This document shows, piece by piece, positions 1 through 6,390 of a stretch of 10,460 nt of DNA. This stretch comes from DATDAH01 sp036525535 (lineage in GTDB: Bacteria > Actinomycetota > Acidimicrobiia > Acidimicrobiales > DATDAH01), in contig DATDAH010000226.1 of the NCBI GenBank assembly GCA_036525535.1, forward strand, positions 1-10,460. The letters are read 5' to 3'. Numbering within the stretch: position 1 is the stretch's first letter; each line of letters begins with the position of its first letter. The translations under genes were made by a program, and so were the position numbers. Below the pieces are notes generated by a model. The model had not been told where the DNA came from. It worked only from the letters and a program-made list of their open reading frames with translations, and made no database searches.

Positions 1-1
1 G

Positions 2-964
2 ATCGGCCGACAGTACGACCTGGGTCCCGACGAGCTCGAGATCCTCGACCACGGCGGGGCCGAGGCCGAGCTGAGCGACCTGTCCAAGCCCGAGAACGCC
101 GGCCAGCGGGCCTTCGGCGAGCTCCTGGAGGTCTATCTCCGGGTGCGGACGCCGGAGGGTCAGCCTCTGCTCTTCGAGGTCTACCAACGCCAGTCGACCA
201 TCGACTCACGGGCCCGCGACGTCCTGGGCACCCTGGCTCCCCTCGTCCTGGTCCCTCTGGTCGTCCTCATGGCGGTCGAGCTGACGCTGGCCTGGCGGAT
301 GGCCCGCCGTCTCGAACAGTCCACACGGGAGCGCGAGCAGCTGCTCCGGAGGGCCGTCGACTCCTCCGAGGCCGAGCGTCGCCGGATCGCGGCCGATCTC
401 CACGACGGCGTGGTCCAGGACATGGCCGGAGTGACCTACACGCTGGCCGCCCTCGCCGATGCGGCCGCGGCAGCCGGCGAGGACGAACGAGCGAGTCGCC
501 TGACGGCCGCCGCGGGTGAGACCCGACGGAGCGTTCGCAGCCTCCGATCGCTCCTGGTCGAGATCTACCCCCCCAACCTGGCCGACGCCGGCCTGGAGGC
601 GGCAGTCTCCGACCTGGCGTCGGCGACCATCCGCAGCGGTGCCGCGGTGACGGTGCGAGTAGACCCTGCCCTTCGCTTGCCCGACGAGCTGGAAGCCGTC
701 GTCTACCGCGTGGCCCGAGAGGCATTGCAGAACGTGGCCAAGCACGCTCAAGCCGAGGTCGTGGTGGTCTCCTTCGAGCCCGACGGCGATGCCGCGGTGC
801 TCACCGTCCGAGACGACGGCCGCGGGTTCGATCCGGTCGATGTGCCCCCCGGCCATGTCGGCCTCCGGCTCCTGGCCGACCTGGTGGAGGAGCACGGGTC
901 CGATCTGACCGTCGAATCGGCGCCCGGCGAGGGCACGACGGTTCGCCTCGTGGTGCCCACATGA
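2..964 (+). CDS. Two-component sensor histidine kinase, HisKA_3/NarX type (5' end missing)
   Basis: Membrane kinase that autophosphorylates on histidine and passes the phosphate to the regulator encoded next. The frame is open from base 2, so the N-terminus lies outside the window; the ATG at 143 is internal. Counting from base 2, residues 1-70 look extracytoplasmic and residues about 75-98 form one membrane helix (LGTLAPLVLVPLVVLMAVEL). A charged linker leads to the HisKA_3 dimerisation helix with RRRIAADLHDGVVQDMAG; the phospho-acceptor His is residue 134, codon 401-403. The HATPase_c domain follows, with an N box (YRVAREALQNVAKHA), a G1 box (VRDDGRGFD) and a G2 region (GHVGLRLLADLVEEHG). 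The stop overlaps the next start as ATGA (961-964), so the two genes are probably translationally coupled. The signal is unknown because most of the sensor domain is outside the window. Confidence 0.93.
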   Translation: MGRQYDLGPDELEILDHGGAEAELSDLSKPENAGQRAFGELLEVYLRVRTPEGQPLLFEVYQRQSTIDSRARDVLGTLAPLVLVPLVVLMAVELTLAWRMARRLEQSTREREQLLRRAVDSSEAERRRIAADLHDGVVQDMAGVTYTLAALADAAAAAGEDERASRLTAAAGETRRSVRSLRSLLVEIYPPNLADAGLEAAVSDLASATIRSGAAVTVRVDPALRLPDELEAVVYRVAREALQNVAKHAQAEVVVVSFEPDGDAAVLTVRDDGRGFDPVDVPPGHVGLRLLADLVEEHGSDLTVESAPGEGTTVRLVVPT

Positions 965-1599
965 TCCGCGTCCTGGTCGTCGACGACCACCTAGTGGTGC
1001 GTGACGGGCTCGAGCTCCTGGTCGGTCGGTTCGACGGGATCGAATGCGTCGGCACGGCGGCCGACGGCGCGGAGGCGATGGCCCAGGCGTCGGCGTTGGC
1101 GCCCGATGTCGTCCTGATGGACCTGTCGATGCCAGGCATGGACGGCGTCGAGGCGACCCGGCAGATGACGGCGACCGGAGGAGGTCCGGCCGTGCTCGTC
1201 CTGACCACGTTTGCCGACCGCCGTCACGTGATCGACGCGGTGGACGCTGGGGCCGTCGGCTACCTGCTGAAGGACACGGGTCCCGATCAGCTGGAGGCCG
1301 GGATCCGGGCCGCCGCCCGCGGCGAGTCCCCCCTCGACCCGAAGGTGGCCGGGGCCCTGGTCGCGGCTCGACGGGAGCGCCGGCCCGACGTGGCCTTGAC
1401 CGCCCGCGAACGGGAGGTCCTGCTGTTGGTGGGCGAGGGCATGGCCAACAAGAACATTGCTCGCCGCCTGGGGATCTCCGAGAAGACCGTGAAGACCCAT
1501 CTCACCAGCGTGTTCAGTGCGCTGGGCGTCGGTGACCGGGTGCATGCCGCCCTCTGGGCCGAACGGCACCGGTCCGAGCTCGAGGGTCCCACCGGCTGA
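961..1599 (+). CDS. NarL/FixJ-family response regulator (REC + LuxR HTH)
   Basis: DNA-binding regulator, 212 aa, the usual length for the family and the partner of the preceding kinase. The receiver domain has the acidic pocket D8-D9, phospho-acceptor D54 in VVLMDLSMPGMDG, switch Thr T82 and the conserved Lys K104 in GYLLKD. A short linker (about 106-143) leads to a GerE/LuxR helix-turn-helix at about 146-199, starting LTAREREVLLLVGEG and including NIARRLGISEKTVKTHL. All key residues are intact. The start is fixed by the ATGA overlap with the kinase stop, and no separate Shine-Dalgarno is needed. The target genes cannot be deduced; the next genes downstream lie on the opposite strand, so the pair forms the end of its operon. 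Confidence 0.95.
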   Translation: MIRVLVVDDHLVVRDGLELLVGRFDGIECVGTAADGAEAMAQASALAPDVVLMDLSMPGMDGVEATRQMTATGGGPAVLVLTTFADRRHVIDAVDAGAVGYLLKDTGPDQLEAGIRAAARGESPLDPKVAGALVAARRERRPDVALTAREREVLLLVGEGMANKNIARRLGISEKTVKTHLTSVFSALGVGDRVHAALWAERHRSELEGPTG

Positions 1600-1624
1600 C
1601 GAAGGGGAGGTTCCGGCCCACCCT

Positions 1625-1648
1625 GCCCGGGGGACGGCTGGCCCGGGC
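1625..1648. terminator. GC-only hairpin downstream of the response regulator
   Basis: GCCCGGG at 1625-1631 is the reverse complement of CCCGGGC at 1642-1648, with a 10-nt loop. It begins 25 nt after the regulator's stop. There is no T-tract, so intrinsic termination is uncertain, and each arm is partly self-complementary, which weakens the call. Confidence 0.3.
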
Positions 1649-1666
1649 CGGGTGGACGCGGATTCG

Positions 1667-1701
1667 GGCCGGACCGCTCGGAAGGGGTGAGCGGTCCGGC
1701 C
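1667..1701. terminator. Perfect 13-bp hairpin, probable bidirectional terminator
   Basis: The arm 1667-1679 (GGCCGGACCGCTC) is exactly complementary to 1689-1701 (GAGCGGTCCGGCC), with a 9-nt loop, GGAAGGGGT. It lies between the rightward kinase/regulator operon and the leftward tRNA-Ser, where a terminator serving both directions would be expected. No T-run follows on either strand, as is common for GC-rich actinobacterial hairpins. A second stem, CCGGCCGC (1696-1703) with GCGGCCGG (1710-1717), shares bases with its 3' arm, so the two structures exclude each other. The inverted repeat is certain; the terminator role is inferred from position. Confidence 0.6.
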
Positions 1702-1806
1702 GCGACCATGCGGCCGGTCACGGGCCAAGACCGCCTCCGGCAGAAGGCGTGACGCCACATCGGGCGATTCGTCGGAACGCGACTGCTCAGGGTGATCGGG
1801 GGGGAG

Positions 1807-1894
1807 CGGAGGGAGCGGGATTCGAACCCGCGGGACCCACGAGGGGCCCAGCAGCTTTCAAGGCTGCCGCAATCGTCCGCTCTGCCATCCCTCC
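1807..1894 (-). tRNA. tRNA-Ser(UGA)
   Basis: Read on the minus strand, this 88-nt gene folds as a class II tRNA. The 7-bp acceptor pairs GGAGGGA (1894-1888) with TCCCTCC (1814-1808), with G as discriminator at 1807. The anticodon stem is GCAGC/GCTGC around the loop CTTGAAA, giving anticodon TGA at 1860-1858, which reads UCA and, depending on modification, other UCN codons. A long variable arm pairs GGGCCC with GGGTCC, a serine feature. The T arm is GCGGG-TTCGAAT-CCCGC. No CCA is encoded (CTC follows the discriminator), so CCA must be added after transcription. A TAGCCT box ends 7 nt before the mature 5' end. Confidence 0.96.
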
Positions 1895-1901
1895 GCCGGC
1901 G

Positions 1902-1907
1902 AGGCTA
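1902..1907 (-). promoter_or_regulatory. -10 box of tRNA-Ser (TAGCCT)
   Basis: On the minus strand TAGCCT is followed by CGCCGGC (7 nt) and then the first base of the mature tRNA, so transcription would start at or within a base or two of the mature 5' end. No TTGACA-like -35 is evident 16-18 nt upstream. The same 12-mer TAGCCTCGCCGG precedes the lipoprotein start at 8557. Confidence 0.55.
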
Positions 1908-1944
1908 CCGGTGACCCTCTGCGACGATGGAGGACGCGGCCTGC

Positions 1945-2340
1945 TCAGTCCGTCGCCGGCCATCCGCCGTAGGGCACGGTGAGCGCTTCGAGCCAGTGGC
2001 CCGAGGGATCGCTGAAATACACGCCGCGGCCGCCGTCGCGGTGGTTGACCTCACCCGGGTGCTCGCCGTGCGGATCGGCCCAGTGCGGTAGATCGCGCTC
2101 GACGATCCGGGCGTACACGTCGTCGAAGACCTCGTCGCTGACGAGAAAGGCGTAGTGCTGGCCCGGGATCTCCTGGTCGCCCCAGTCCATGAAGTCGAGG
2201 GACACGCCGTTGTCGGCCTCGACCACCAGGAAGGGCCCGTAGGGCACCGGCTCGCCCAGGCCGAACATCTCGACCAGGAAGCGGGCTGACGCCTCCTTGT
2301 CCCTCGCCGCCACGATGGTGTGGTTCAGCTGCACGCTCAT
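1945..2340 (-). CDS. VOC-superfamily (glyoxalase/dioxygenase fold) protein
   Basis: Small metal-dependent-fold protein of 131 aa with paired beta-alpha-beta-beta-beta modules. Typical VOC signatures are visible: LNHTIVAARDKEASARFLVEMFGL at the N-terminus, QHYAFLVSDEVFDDVYARI opening the second module, and VYFSDPSGHWLEAL near the C-terminus. H7, H62 and E118 fall where the family places its metal ligands. The substrate cannot be told; relatives include glyoxalase I, ring-cleaving dioxygenases and resistance proteins. I chose the ATG at 2340 because homologous folds begin just before the HTIV strand. An in-frame ATG at 2373 would add 11 residues and start only 11 nt after the pheA stop. Neither start has a convincing Shine-Dalgarno. 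It is probably cotranscribed with pheA, which lies immediately upstream on the same strand. Confidence 0.85.
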   Translation of the reverse strand: MSVQLNHTIVAARDKEASARFLVEMFGLGEPVPYGPFLVVEADNGVSLDFMDWGDQEIPGQHYAFLVSDEVFDDVYARIVERDLPHWADPHGEHPGEVNHRDGGRGVYFSDPSGHWLEALTVPYGGWPATD

Positions 2341-2384
2341 CCTGGGAGTCTGCCCAAAGATCGGCGTGATCATCGACCGGTGGG

Positions 2385-3344
2385 CTACGGGCGGATCTGG
2401 TCTTTGAGGGACTGGATCCAGGCTTCGGCCTCGGCCCAGCTGGCGTCGGCCTCGCGTCGCACGCGCTCGCCGGTCTCGCCGGCGGCGGGGTAGGAGCCGA
2501 GGAACTTGATCGTGCCGTGCTTGGAGTGGATGTCCCGCAGGCAGTCCGCCACCAGGGACTCGTCGACGTGGCCCTCGAGGTCGATGATGAAGCAGTAGCT
2601 GCCCAGTCCCTCCTTGGTGGGGCGGGACTCCAGCTTGGTCAGGCTGATGGCCCGGGCGGCGAACTCCTGGAGGATGGCCAGTAGCGACCCGGGGCGGTTG
2701 GCGTGCTGGAAGATGACCACCGTCGTCTTGTCGTGGCCGGTGGGGGCGGGGATCCCGGCCGGGGCCACGATGACGAACTTGGTCTCGTTGTCGTCGTGGT
2801 CCTCGATGTCAGGTACGAGGGTGTCGAGAACGTGCAGTTCGCCCGCCCGGGCGTTGGCGATGGCGGCGATCGTGGGGTCACCGGTCTCGGCGACGATCTG
2901 GGCCGCCTGCGCGGTCGACGCGGCGACCTCGGTGACCACGCCGGGCAGGTTGCCGGCCAGGAAGCGACGGCACTGGGCCGTAGCGACGGGGATGGAGAGC
3001 ACCTTCTTGATCTCGTCGAGTGTCGTGCCCGGCAGGACGAGTAGGTGCATCTGGACGGGGATCACGATCTCCCGCTGGATGAGCAGCTCGTGCTCGAAGG
3101 CCAGCATGTCCATCGTCACGTTGACCGTGCCTTCGATGGCGTTCTCGATGGGGACCAGGCCCTGATCGACCCGCCCGCTGGTGGTCGCCACCAGCACGTC
3201 GGGGATGGCGTCGAGAGGTAGCAGCTCGGCGTTGGCCAGGTCGCCCTGGGTCAGCAGGGCCTGCTCGCTGAACGTCCCCCGGGGCCCGAGGAAGCCGACC
3301 CGGGGGTGCCCCGCGCCACTCGCTGATGGTGCGGGCGTGGTCAC
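2385..3344 (-). CDS. pheA: Prephenate dehydratase with ACT domain
   Basis: Converts prephenate to phenylpyruvate, the committed step to phenylalanine. The protein has 319 aa, normal for the monofunctional actinobacterial enzyme; no chorismate mutase domain is present. The catalytic domain spans about 14-195 and shows VGFLGPRGTFSEQAL, VPIENAIEGTV (64-74) and the NETKF motif whose Thr (T188) is the expected catalytic residue. The C-terminal ACT domain (about 205-285) carries the Phe-binding elements RPGSLL (217-222, equivalent to GALV) and ESRP (239-242), so feedback inhibition by phenylalanine is expected. The start is GTG at 3344. No Shine-Dalgarno precedes it, but TATCCT lies six bases upstream, which suggests a leaderless mRNA. 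It is divergent from larB across 17 bp. The C-terminal tail after the ACT domain is charged and rich in Ala and Glu. Confidence 0.96.
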   Translation of the reverse strand: MTTPAPSASGAGHPRVGFLGPRGTFSEQALLTQGDLANAELLPLDAIPDVLVATTSGRVDQGLVPIENAIEGTVNVTMDMLAFEHELLIQREIVIPVQMHLLVLPGTTLDEIKKVLSIPVATAQCRRFLAGNLPGVVTEVAASTAQAAQIVAETGDPTIAAIANARAGELHVLDTLVPDIEDHDDNETKFVIVAPAGIPAPTGHDKTTVVIFQHANRPGSLLAILQEFAARAISLTKLESRPTKEGLGSYCFIIDLEGHVDESLVADCLRDIHSKHGTIKFLGSYPAAGETGERVRREADASWAEAEAWIQSLKDQIRP

Positions 3345-3350
3345 ACGGGC

Positions 3351-3356
3351 AGGATA
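3351..3356 (-). promoter_or_regulatory. Candidate -10 box of pheA (TATCCT), overlapping the larB ribosome binding site
   Basis: On the minus strand TATCCT is followed by exactly six bases (GCCCGT) and the GTG start at 3344, the spacing expected if transcription starts at the start codon. On the plus strand the same bases read AGGATA; AGGA (3351-3354) lies seven bases before the GTG of larB at 3362 and is its only Shine-Dalgarno candidate. One hexamer therefore appears to serve two genes. No good -35 is seen. Confidence 0.5.
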
Positions 3357-3361
3357 GTGAC

Positions 3362-4123
3362 GTGCAGGAAGCCGACCTCCGAGAGTTGTTGGCCGGCGTG
3401 CGGAGCGGCGCGGTCGCCCCGGACGACGCCGTGCGCCGTCTTCGGCGCCTCCCGTACACCGATCTCGGCTTCGCCAAGGTCGACCACCACCGGGCCCTGC
3501 GTCAGGGCATGGCCGAGGCGATCTACGCCCCGGGCAAGTCGCCAGAGGAGTGTGCCGCCATCGTCACGGCGCTGCGGGCCGACGGTGGCGCCGGCCCGAT
3601 CGTGCTCACCCGAGTGGAGCCCGCCCAGGCCGCCGCCGCCCTCGCGGCCCAGCCCGACGGCGTCACTCACCCCGGCCAGCCGGCGACGATCGTGTGGGAC
3701 GCGGCCGCCGAGCGCCCCGAGCGGGTGGCCCTGGTGACGGCGGGAACGGCGGACGGTCCGGTCGCCCGCGAGTGCGGCGCCGTGCTCACCGCCCACGGCC
3801 TGGCCCCGACCGAGGTCGCCGATGTCGGGGTCTCCGGCCTGCACCGCCTCTTGGCCTCGATGGACAGCCTGACCGATGCCCATGCCCTGGTCGTGGTGGC
3901 CGGGATGGAAGGGGCTCTGCCCAGCGTGGTGGCCGGCCTCACCGCCGCACCGGTCATCGCCGTCCCGACCAGCGTGGGCTACGGCGCCGGGCTCGAGGGG
4001 GTGACGGCCCTGCTGGCCATGCTCGCCTCCTGCGCCCCCGGCGTGACCGTGGTCGGCATCGACAACGGCTACGGCGCGGCCTGCGCCGTGGTCCGCCTCC
4101 TCGGCGTCGGCGCCCGCCGGTGA
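3362..4123 (+). CDS. larB: LarB, pyridinium-3,5-biscarboxylate mononucleotide synthase (nickel-pincer cofactor)
   Basis: LarB carboxylates and hydrolyses nicotinic acid adenine dinucleotide to give the pincer precursor used by lactate racemase and other LarA-family enzymes. The protein has 253 aa from GTG 3362. The N-terminal part contains the LarB signature VDHHRALRQGMAEAIYAPGK, and the C-terminal half is the PurE/AIR-carboxylase-like domain (ERVALVTAGTADGPVA, VVVAGMEGALPSVVAGL, AVPTSVGYGAGLEG). Near the end, SCAPGVTVVGIDNGYGA holds C224, at about the position of the cysteine known to bind the substrate in the lactobacillus enzyme. I chose GTG 3362 because AGGA sits seven bases upstream; the in-frame ATG at 3326 has no ribosome site and would overlap pheA. 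The stop overlaps larC as GTGA. No larE or larA gene is nearby. Confidence 0.92.
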   Translation: MQEADLRELLAGVRSGAVAPDDAVRRLRRLPYTDLGFAKVDHHRALRQGMAEAIYAPGKSPEECAAIVTALRADGGAGPIVLTRVEPAQAAAALAAQPDGVTHPGQPATIVWDAAAERPERVALVTAGTADGPVARECGAVLTAHGLAPTEVADVGVSGLHRLLASMDSLTDAHALVVVAGMEGALPSVVAGLTAAPVIAVPTSVGYGAGLEGVTALLAMLASCAPGVTVVGIDNGYGAACAVVRLLGVGARR

Positions 4124-5325
4124 CGATCGCCTGGTTCCACTGCTTCTCCGGCATTGCGGGTGACATGGCCTTCGGCGCCCTCGTCGACGCCGGGGCGGAC
4201 CTCGACGAGGTCCGCAACATCTGCGAGCTCCTGCCCGTGGGCGGCTGGGCGGTCGAGGCTGAGCCCGTGCTGCGCTGTGGCATCGCCGCCACCAAGGTCC
4301 ACGTCCATGCCGAGGAGACGACGGTCGTGCGCACGGCGGCGCACATCACCGGCTTGATCGTCGAGGCCCGCCTGCCGGACCGGGTCCAGGAGCTGGCCTT
4401 GGCCACCTTCGACGGCCTGGCCGAGGCGGAGGGCAAGCTCCATCGCCGCCCGCCGAGCCAGGTCCACTTCCACGAGGTGGGCAGCCTCGATGCCATCATC
4501 GACATCGTCGGGACCTGCGCCGCCCTGCACGTCCTCGGGGTCGAGCAGGTCTTCGCCAGCTCGGTGGCCACGGGCACCGGGATGCACCGGGCGGCCCACG
4601 GCCTCCTGCCCTCGCCTGCCCCGGCCGTGGTCGAGCTGCTCAAGGGGGCGCCCAGCCACGGCATCGACGTTCCGTTCGAGACGACGACACCCACAGGGGC
4701 CGCCCTCCTGGCCGCCACCGTCGTGGGCTGGGGCGACCTGCCGCCGATGATCGTGCGAGCGAGTGGCTTCGGGGCCGGCACCCGCGAGCTGGACGACCGC
4801 CCCAACGTCACCCAGGTCGTGCTGGGGGATGCGGTCGAAGGCCGGGCATCGGGCCAGCCCGTGGTCCTCCTGGAGACCAACGTCGACGACGCCACGGGCG
4901 AGGTGGTGGCCGACGCCGTGGCCGCCCTGCTCGACGCCGGGGCCCACGACGCTTGGGTCACCAACATCCTCATGAAGAAGGGACGTCCGGCCCATCAGGT
5001 CAGCGCCCTCGTCGACCCGTCGCTGGTGCGTCAGGTCATGGAGGCCATGACCGCGTCGACCGGCAGCCTCGGGGTGCGGGGCACGACGCTCGAGCGCTGG
5101 CCCCAGGCCCGGGAGCAGAGCGAGGTCGAGGTCGCCGGCCACCCCGTCCGGGTCAAGGTCAGCGCGGGTCGGGTCAAAGTCGAACACGACGACGCCTCCC
5201 GGGCCGCTCAGCGGGCCGGCATTCCCGTCCGCGAGGTCATCTCCCTGGCGGAGGAGGCCTGGCGGCGCCGTCAGGTGCCCGGGGCCAGCGGCCCCATCGA
5301 CGAACCCCCTCCCGAAGCCGGCTGA
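4120..5325 (+). CDS. larC: LarC, nickel insertase for the nickel-pincer cofactor
   Basis: LarC inserts nickel into the dithiolated pincer nucleotide in a CTP-dependent reaction. From GTG 4120 (GTGA overlap with the larB stop) the protein has 401 aa, the full family length. Signatures appear in order: FHCFSGIAGDM (6-16), the LarC1 motif HFHEVGSLDAI (116-126), HGLLPSPAPAVVELL, TPTGAALLA, ETNVDDATGE (252-261) in the C-terminal LarC2 region, and MKKGRP (285-290). In Lactiplantibacillus plantarum larC is split and joined by a programmed frameshift; here it is one uninterrupted frame. The frame stays open upstream to 3550 through larB, but that extension is Arg/Pro-rich shadow sequence. The sulfur-transfer enzyme LarE, which acts between LarB and LarC, is not in the window. 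Confidence 0.94.
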   Translation: MTIAWFHCFSGIAGDMAFGALVDAGADLDEVRNICELLPVGGWAVEAEPVLRCGIAATKVHVHAEETTVVRTAAHITGLIVEARLPDRVQELALATFDGLAEAEGKLHRRPPSQVHFHEVGSLDAIIDIVGTCAALHVLGVEQVFASSVATGTGMHRAAHGLLPSPAPAVVELLKGAPSHGIDVPFETTTPTGAALLAATVVGWGDLPPMIVRASGFGAGTRELDDRPNVTQVVLGDAVEGRASGQPVVLLETNVDDATGEVVADAVAALLDAGAHDAWVTNILMKKGRPAHQVSALVDPSLVRQVMEAMTASTGSLGVRGTTLERWPQAREQSEVEVAGHPVRVKVSAGRVKVEHDDASRAAQRAGIPVREVISLAEEAWRRRQVPGASGPIDEPPPEAG

Positions 5326-5330
5326 GCCGG
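5318..5330. terminator. Short hairpin spanning the larC stop codon
   Basis: CCGGC (5318-5322), the stop TGA, then GCCGG (5326-5330) makes a 5-bp stem with a 3-nt loop at the very end of larC, 45 nt before the convergent desaturase stop. It is too short and lacks a T-tract, so termination here is only a possibility. Nothing else in 5326-5374 looks like a terminator. Confidence 0.2.
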
Positions 5331-5374
5331 GTCACTGCAGCCGTGGTTGCGTCGCTGTCGTCCTCCAGCCCGAG

Positions 5375-6361
5375 TCAGGTCTCGGCGCGCTCGCGGGCGG
5401 AGAGGGCCTTCCACAGGGTGCGGTAGTCGGGGTACTCGAGGTCGGGGACGATCCAGCCCGCGGCGACCAGCTCGTCGTGGAAGCGGGGGAGGTGGCGGAA
5501 CGGCACCCCCATGTCGACGTGGTGGGCCAGGTGCCAGCCGGTGTTGAACGGCACGATCCAGAAGCGGGCGGGCCAGGTCTGGCGGACGTGGTGGGTGGTC
5601 TCCCGGCGGTCCCTGGAGCGGATCATGCCGCCGTGCTCGGCGATGGCCCGGAGCCGGTTGATGACCCGCCAACCCGTCATCCAGGGCGCCAGCCACAGGA
5701 GGGGGTAGAGCTCGGGGCGGCCGACCGCGGTGAAGCCGGCCAGGATCACGACCTGCGTGCCGAGGATGCGCAGGGCGACACCCCTCGTGCGCTCGTACTG
5801 CAGGCCGCGGAACAGGCCTTTCAAGTTCTTCCACCCGGAGACCCCGAAGGCGTCCCGGCGCAGCTTGCGCCCCAGAGAGTCCCGGGTGATCGGGTAGTGG
5901 GCGTACAGGTTGACGTCCGGCTCCTCGGGGCCCATCTCGTCGCGATGGTGGGCGAAGTGGCTGCGTCGGTAGACGTCGAAGGGGACGAAGCCGGGATACG
6001 ACAGGCCCCAGCGACCCACGACGTCGTTGGCCCACTTCTTGGAGAACAGCAGGCGGTGGGCGGCCTCATGGCCGAGGATCCCGTAGAGGGCGAAGGCCCG
6101 GCCCATGAGGACGAAGGTGGCGACCCACATGAACGGGTTGCTGATCCAGCAGGCGAGGGCGATGAGGCCGAAGGACTGGGCCCAGACCGACAGGACGTTG
6201 CCGACGTTGTGCAGGTTCGGGATGCGGCGCAGCTCGGCCCGCACCTCGGGCACGGGCTTGCCCGACACGAGCAGGCGTGCGGTGGGTAGCACGTCGGGCC
6301 GCAACGAGGCAGGCGGCACCATCGTCTGCTGCTCCCGGACGTGATCGACCAGCACGGTCAT
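5375..6361 (-). CDS. Class III membrane fatty acid desaturase-family protein
   Basis: Di-iron integral membrane oxygenase that probably introduces a double bond into an acyl chain or lipid. The protein has 328 aa. All three histidine boxes are present: HEAAH (98-102), HFAHH (135-139) and HLAHH (277-281). Additional histidines are in EHGG (243) and TTHH (257-258). Hydrophobic stretches at about 57-96 and about 197-240 form the membrane hairpins that place the boxes on the cytoplasmic face. Start ATG 6361 has no Shine-Dalgarno but has TAACGT six bases upstream. It diverges from a PaaX-family regulator across 29 bp, which makes that regulator a plausible controller. Relatives also include carotenoid and sphingolipid hydroxylases/desaturases, so the substrate is open. 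It converges on larC with a 49-bp gap. Confidence 0.88.
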   Translation of the reverse strand: MTVLVDHVREQQTMVPPASLRPDVLPTARLLVSGKPVPEVRAELRRIPNLHNVGNVLSVWAQSFGLIALACWISNPFMWVATFVLMGRAFALYGILGHEAAHRLLFSKKWANDVVGRWGLSYPGFVPFDVYRRSHFAHHRDEMGPEEPDVNLYAHYPITRDSLGRKLRRDAFGVSGWKNLKGLFRGLQYERTRGVALRILGTQVVILAGFTAVGRPELYPLLWLAPWMTGWRVINRLRAIAEHGGMIRSRDRRETTHHVRQTWPARFWIVPFNTGWHLAHHVDMGVPFRHLPRFHDELVAAGWIVPDLEYPDYRTLWKALSARERAET

Positions 6362-6364
6362 GGC

Positions 6365-6375
6365 TGTACGTTACA
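6365..6375. promoter_or_regulatory. Palindrome TGTA-CGT-TACA between desaturase and PaaX regulator
   Basis: TGTA (6365-6368) and TACA (6372-6375) form a perfect dyad around CGT in the 29-bp divergent interval. It overlaps the candidate -10 boxes on both strands, which is where an operator for shared repression would lie. Whether the neighbouring PaaX-like protein binds it is inference; it does not resemble the E. coli PaaX site as I know it. Confidence 0.4.
6368..6373 (-). promoter_or_regulatory. Candidate -10 box of the desaturase (TAACGT)
   Basis: On the minus strand TAACGT is followed by six bases (ACAGCC) and ATG 6361. Together with the missing Shine-Dalgarno this suggests a leaderless transcript. 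It matches TANNNT but is a weaker match than the TAGCCT boxes elsewhere in the window. Confidence 0.45.
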
Positions 6376-6377
6376 CT
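6372..6377 (+). promoter_or_regulatory. Candidate -10 box of the PaaX-family gene (TACACT)
   Basis: TACACT ends 13 nt before ATG 6391, which would give a leader of only a few bases. It overlaps the opposite-strand TAACGT box, so RNA polymerase could hardly occupy both promoters at once. Confidence 0.35.
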
Positions 6378-6390
6378 TTCCCGACACGCG

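Noticed and set aside
143..145. ATG at 143 as the start of the histidine kinase
   Set aside because: The frame is open back to base 2 and encodes a plausible extracytoplasmic segment. Starting at 143 would cut the sensor region, and no ribosome site precedes it.
206..895. Long minus-strand open frames opposite the kinase and regulator, and similar ones opposite larC, the desaturase and the alkyl-sulfatase-like gene
   Set aside because: They are low-complexity, His/Arg/Gly-rich shadows that arise from GC-rich third positions. The opposite-strand frames carry complete catalytic motifs.
1749..1982. 77-codon open frame on the + strand with GFEPAGPTRGPAAFK
   Set aside because: It reads across the antisense strand of tRNA-Ser. 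The peptide motif is the usual translation of a reversed T arm and has no gene support.
3326..3328. ATG at 3326 as the larB start
   Set aside because: It lies inside the opposite pheA coding start with no ribosome site. GTG 3362 has AGGA seven bases upstream and matches where the family begins.
3550..4119. Long in-frame upstream extension of larC through larB (591-aa open frame from 3550)
   Set aside because: The extension is Arg/Pro/Gly-rich with no family pattern and lies over the well-supported larB frame. LarC motifs begin right after GTG 4120, which overlaps the larB stop as GTGA.
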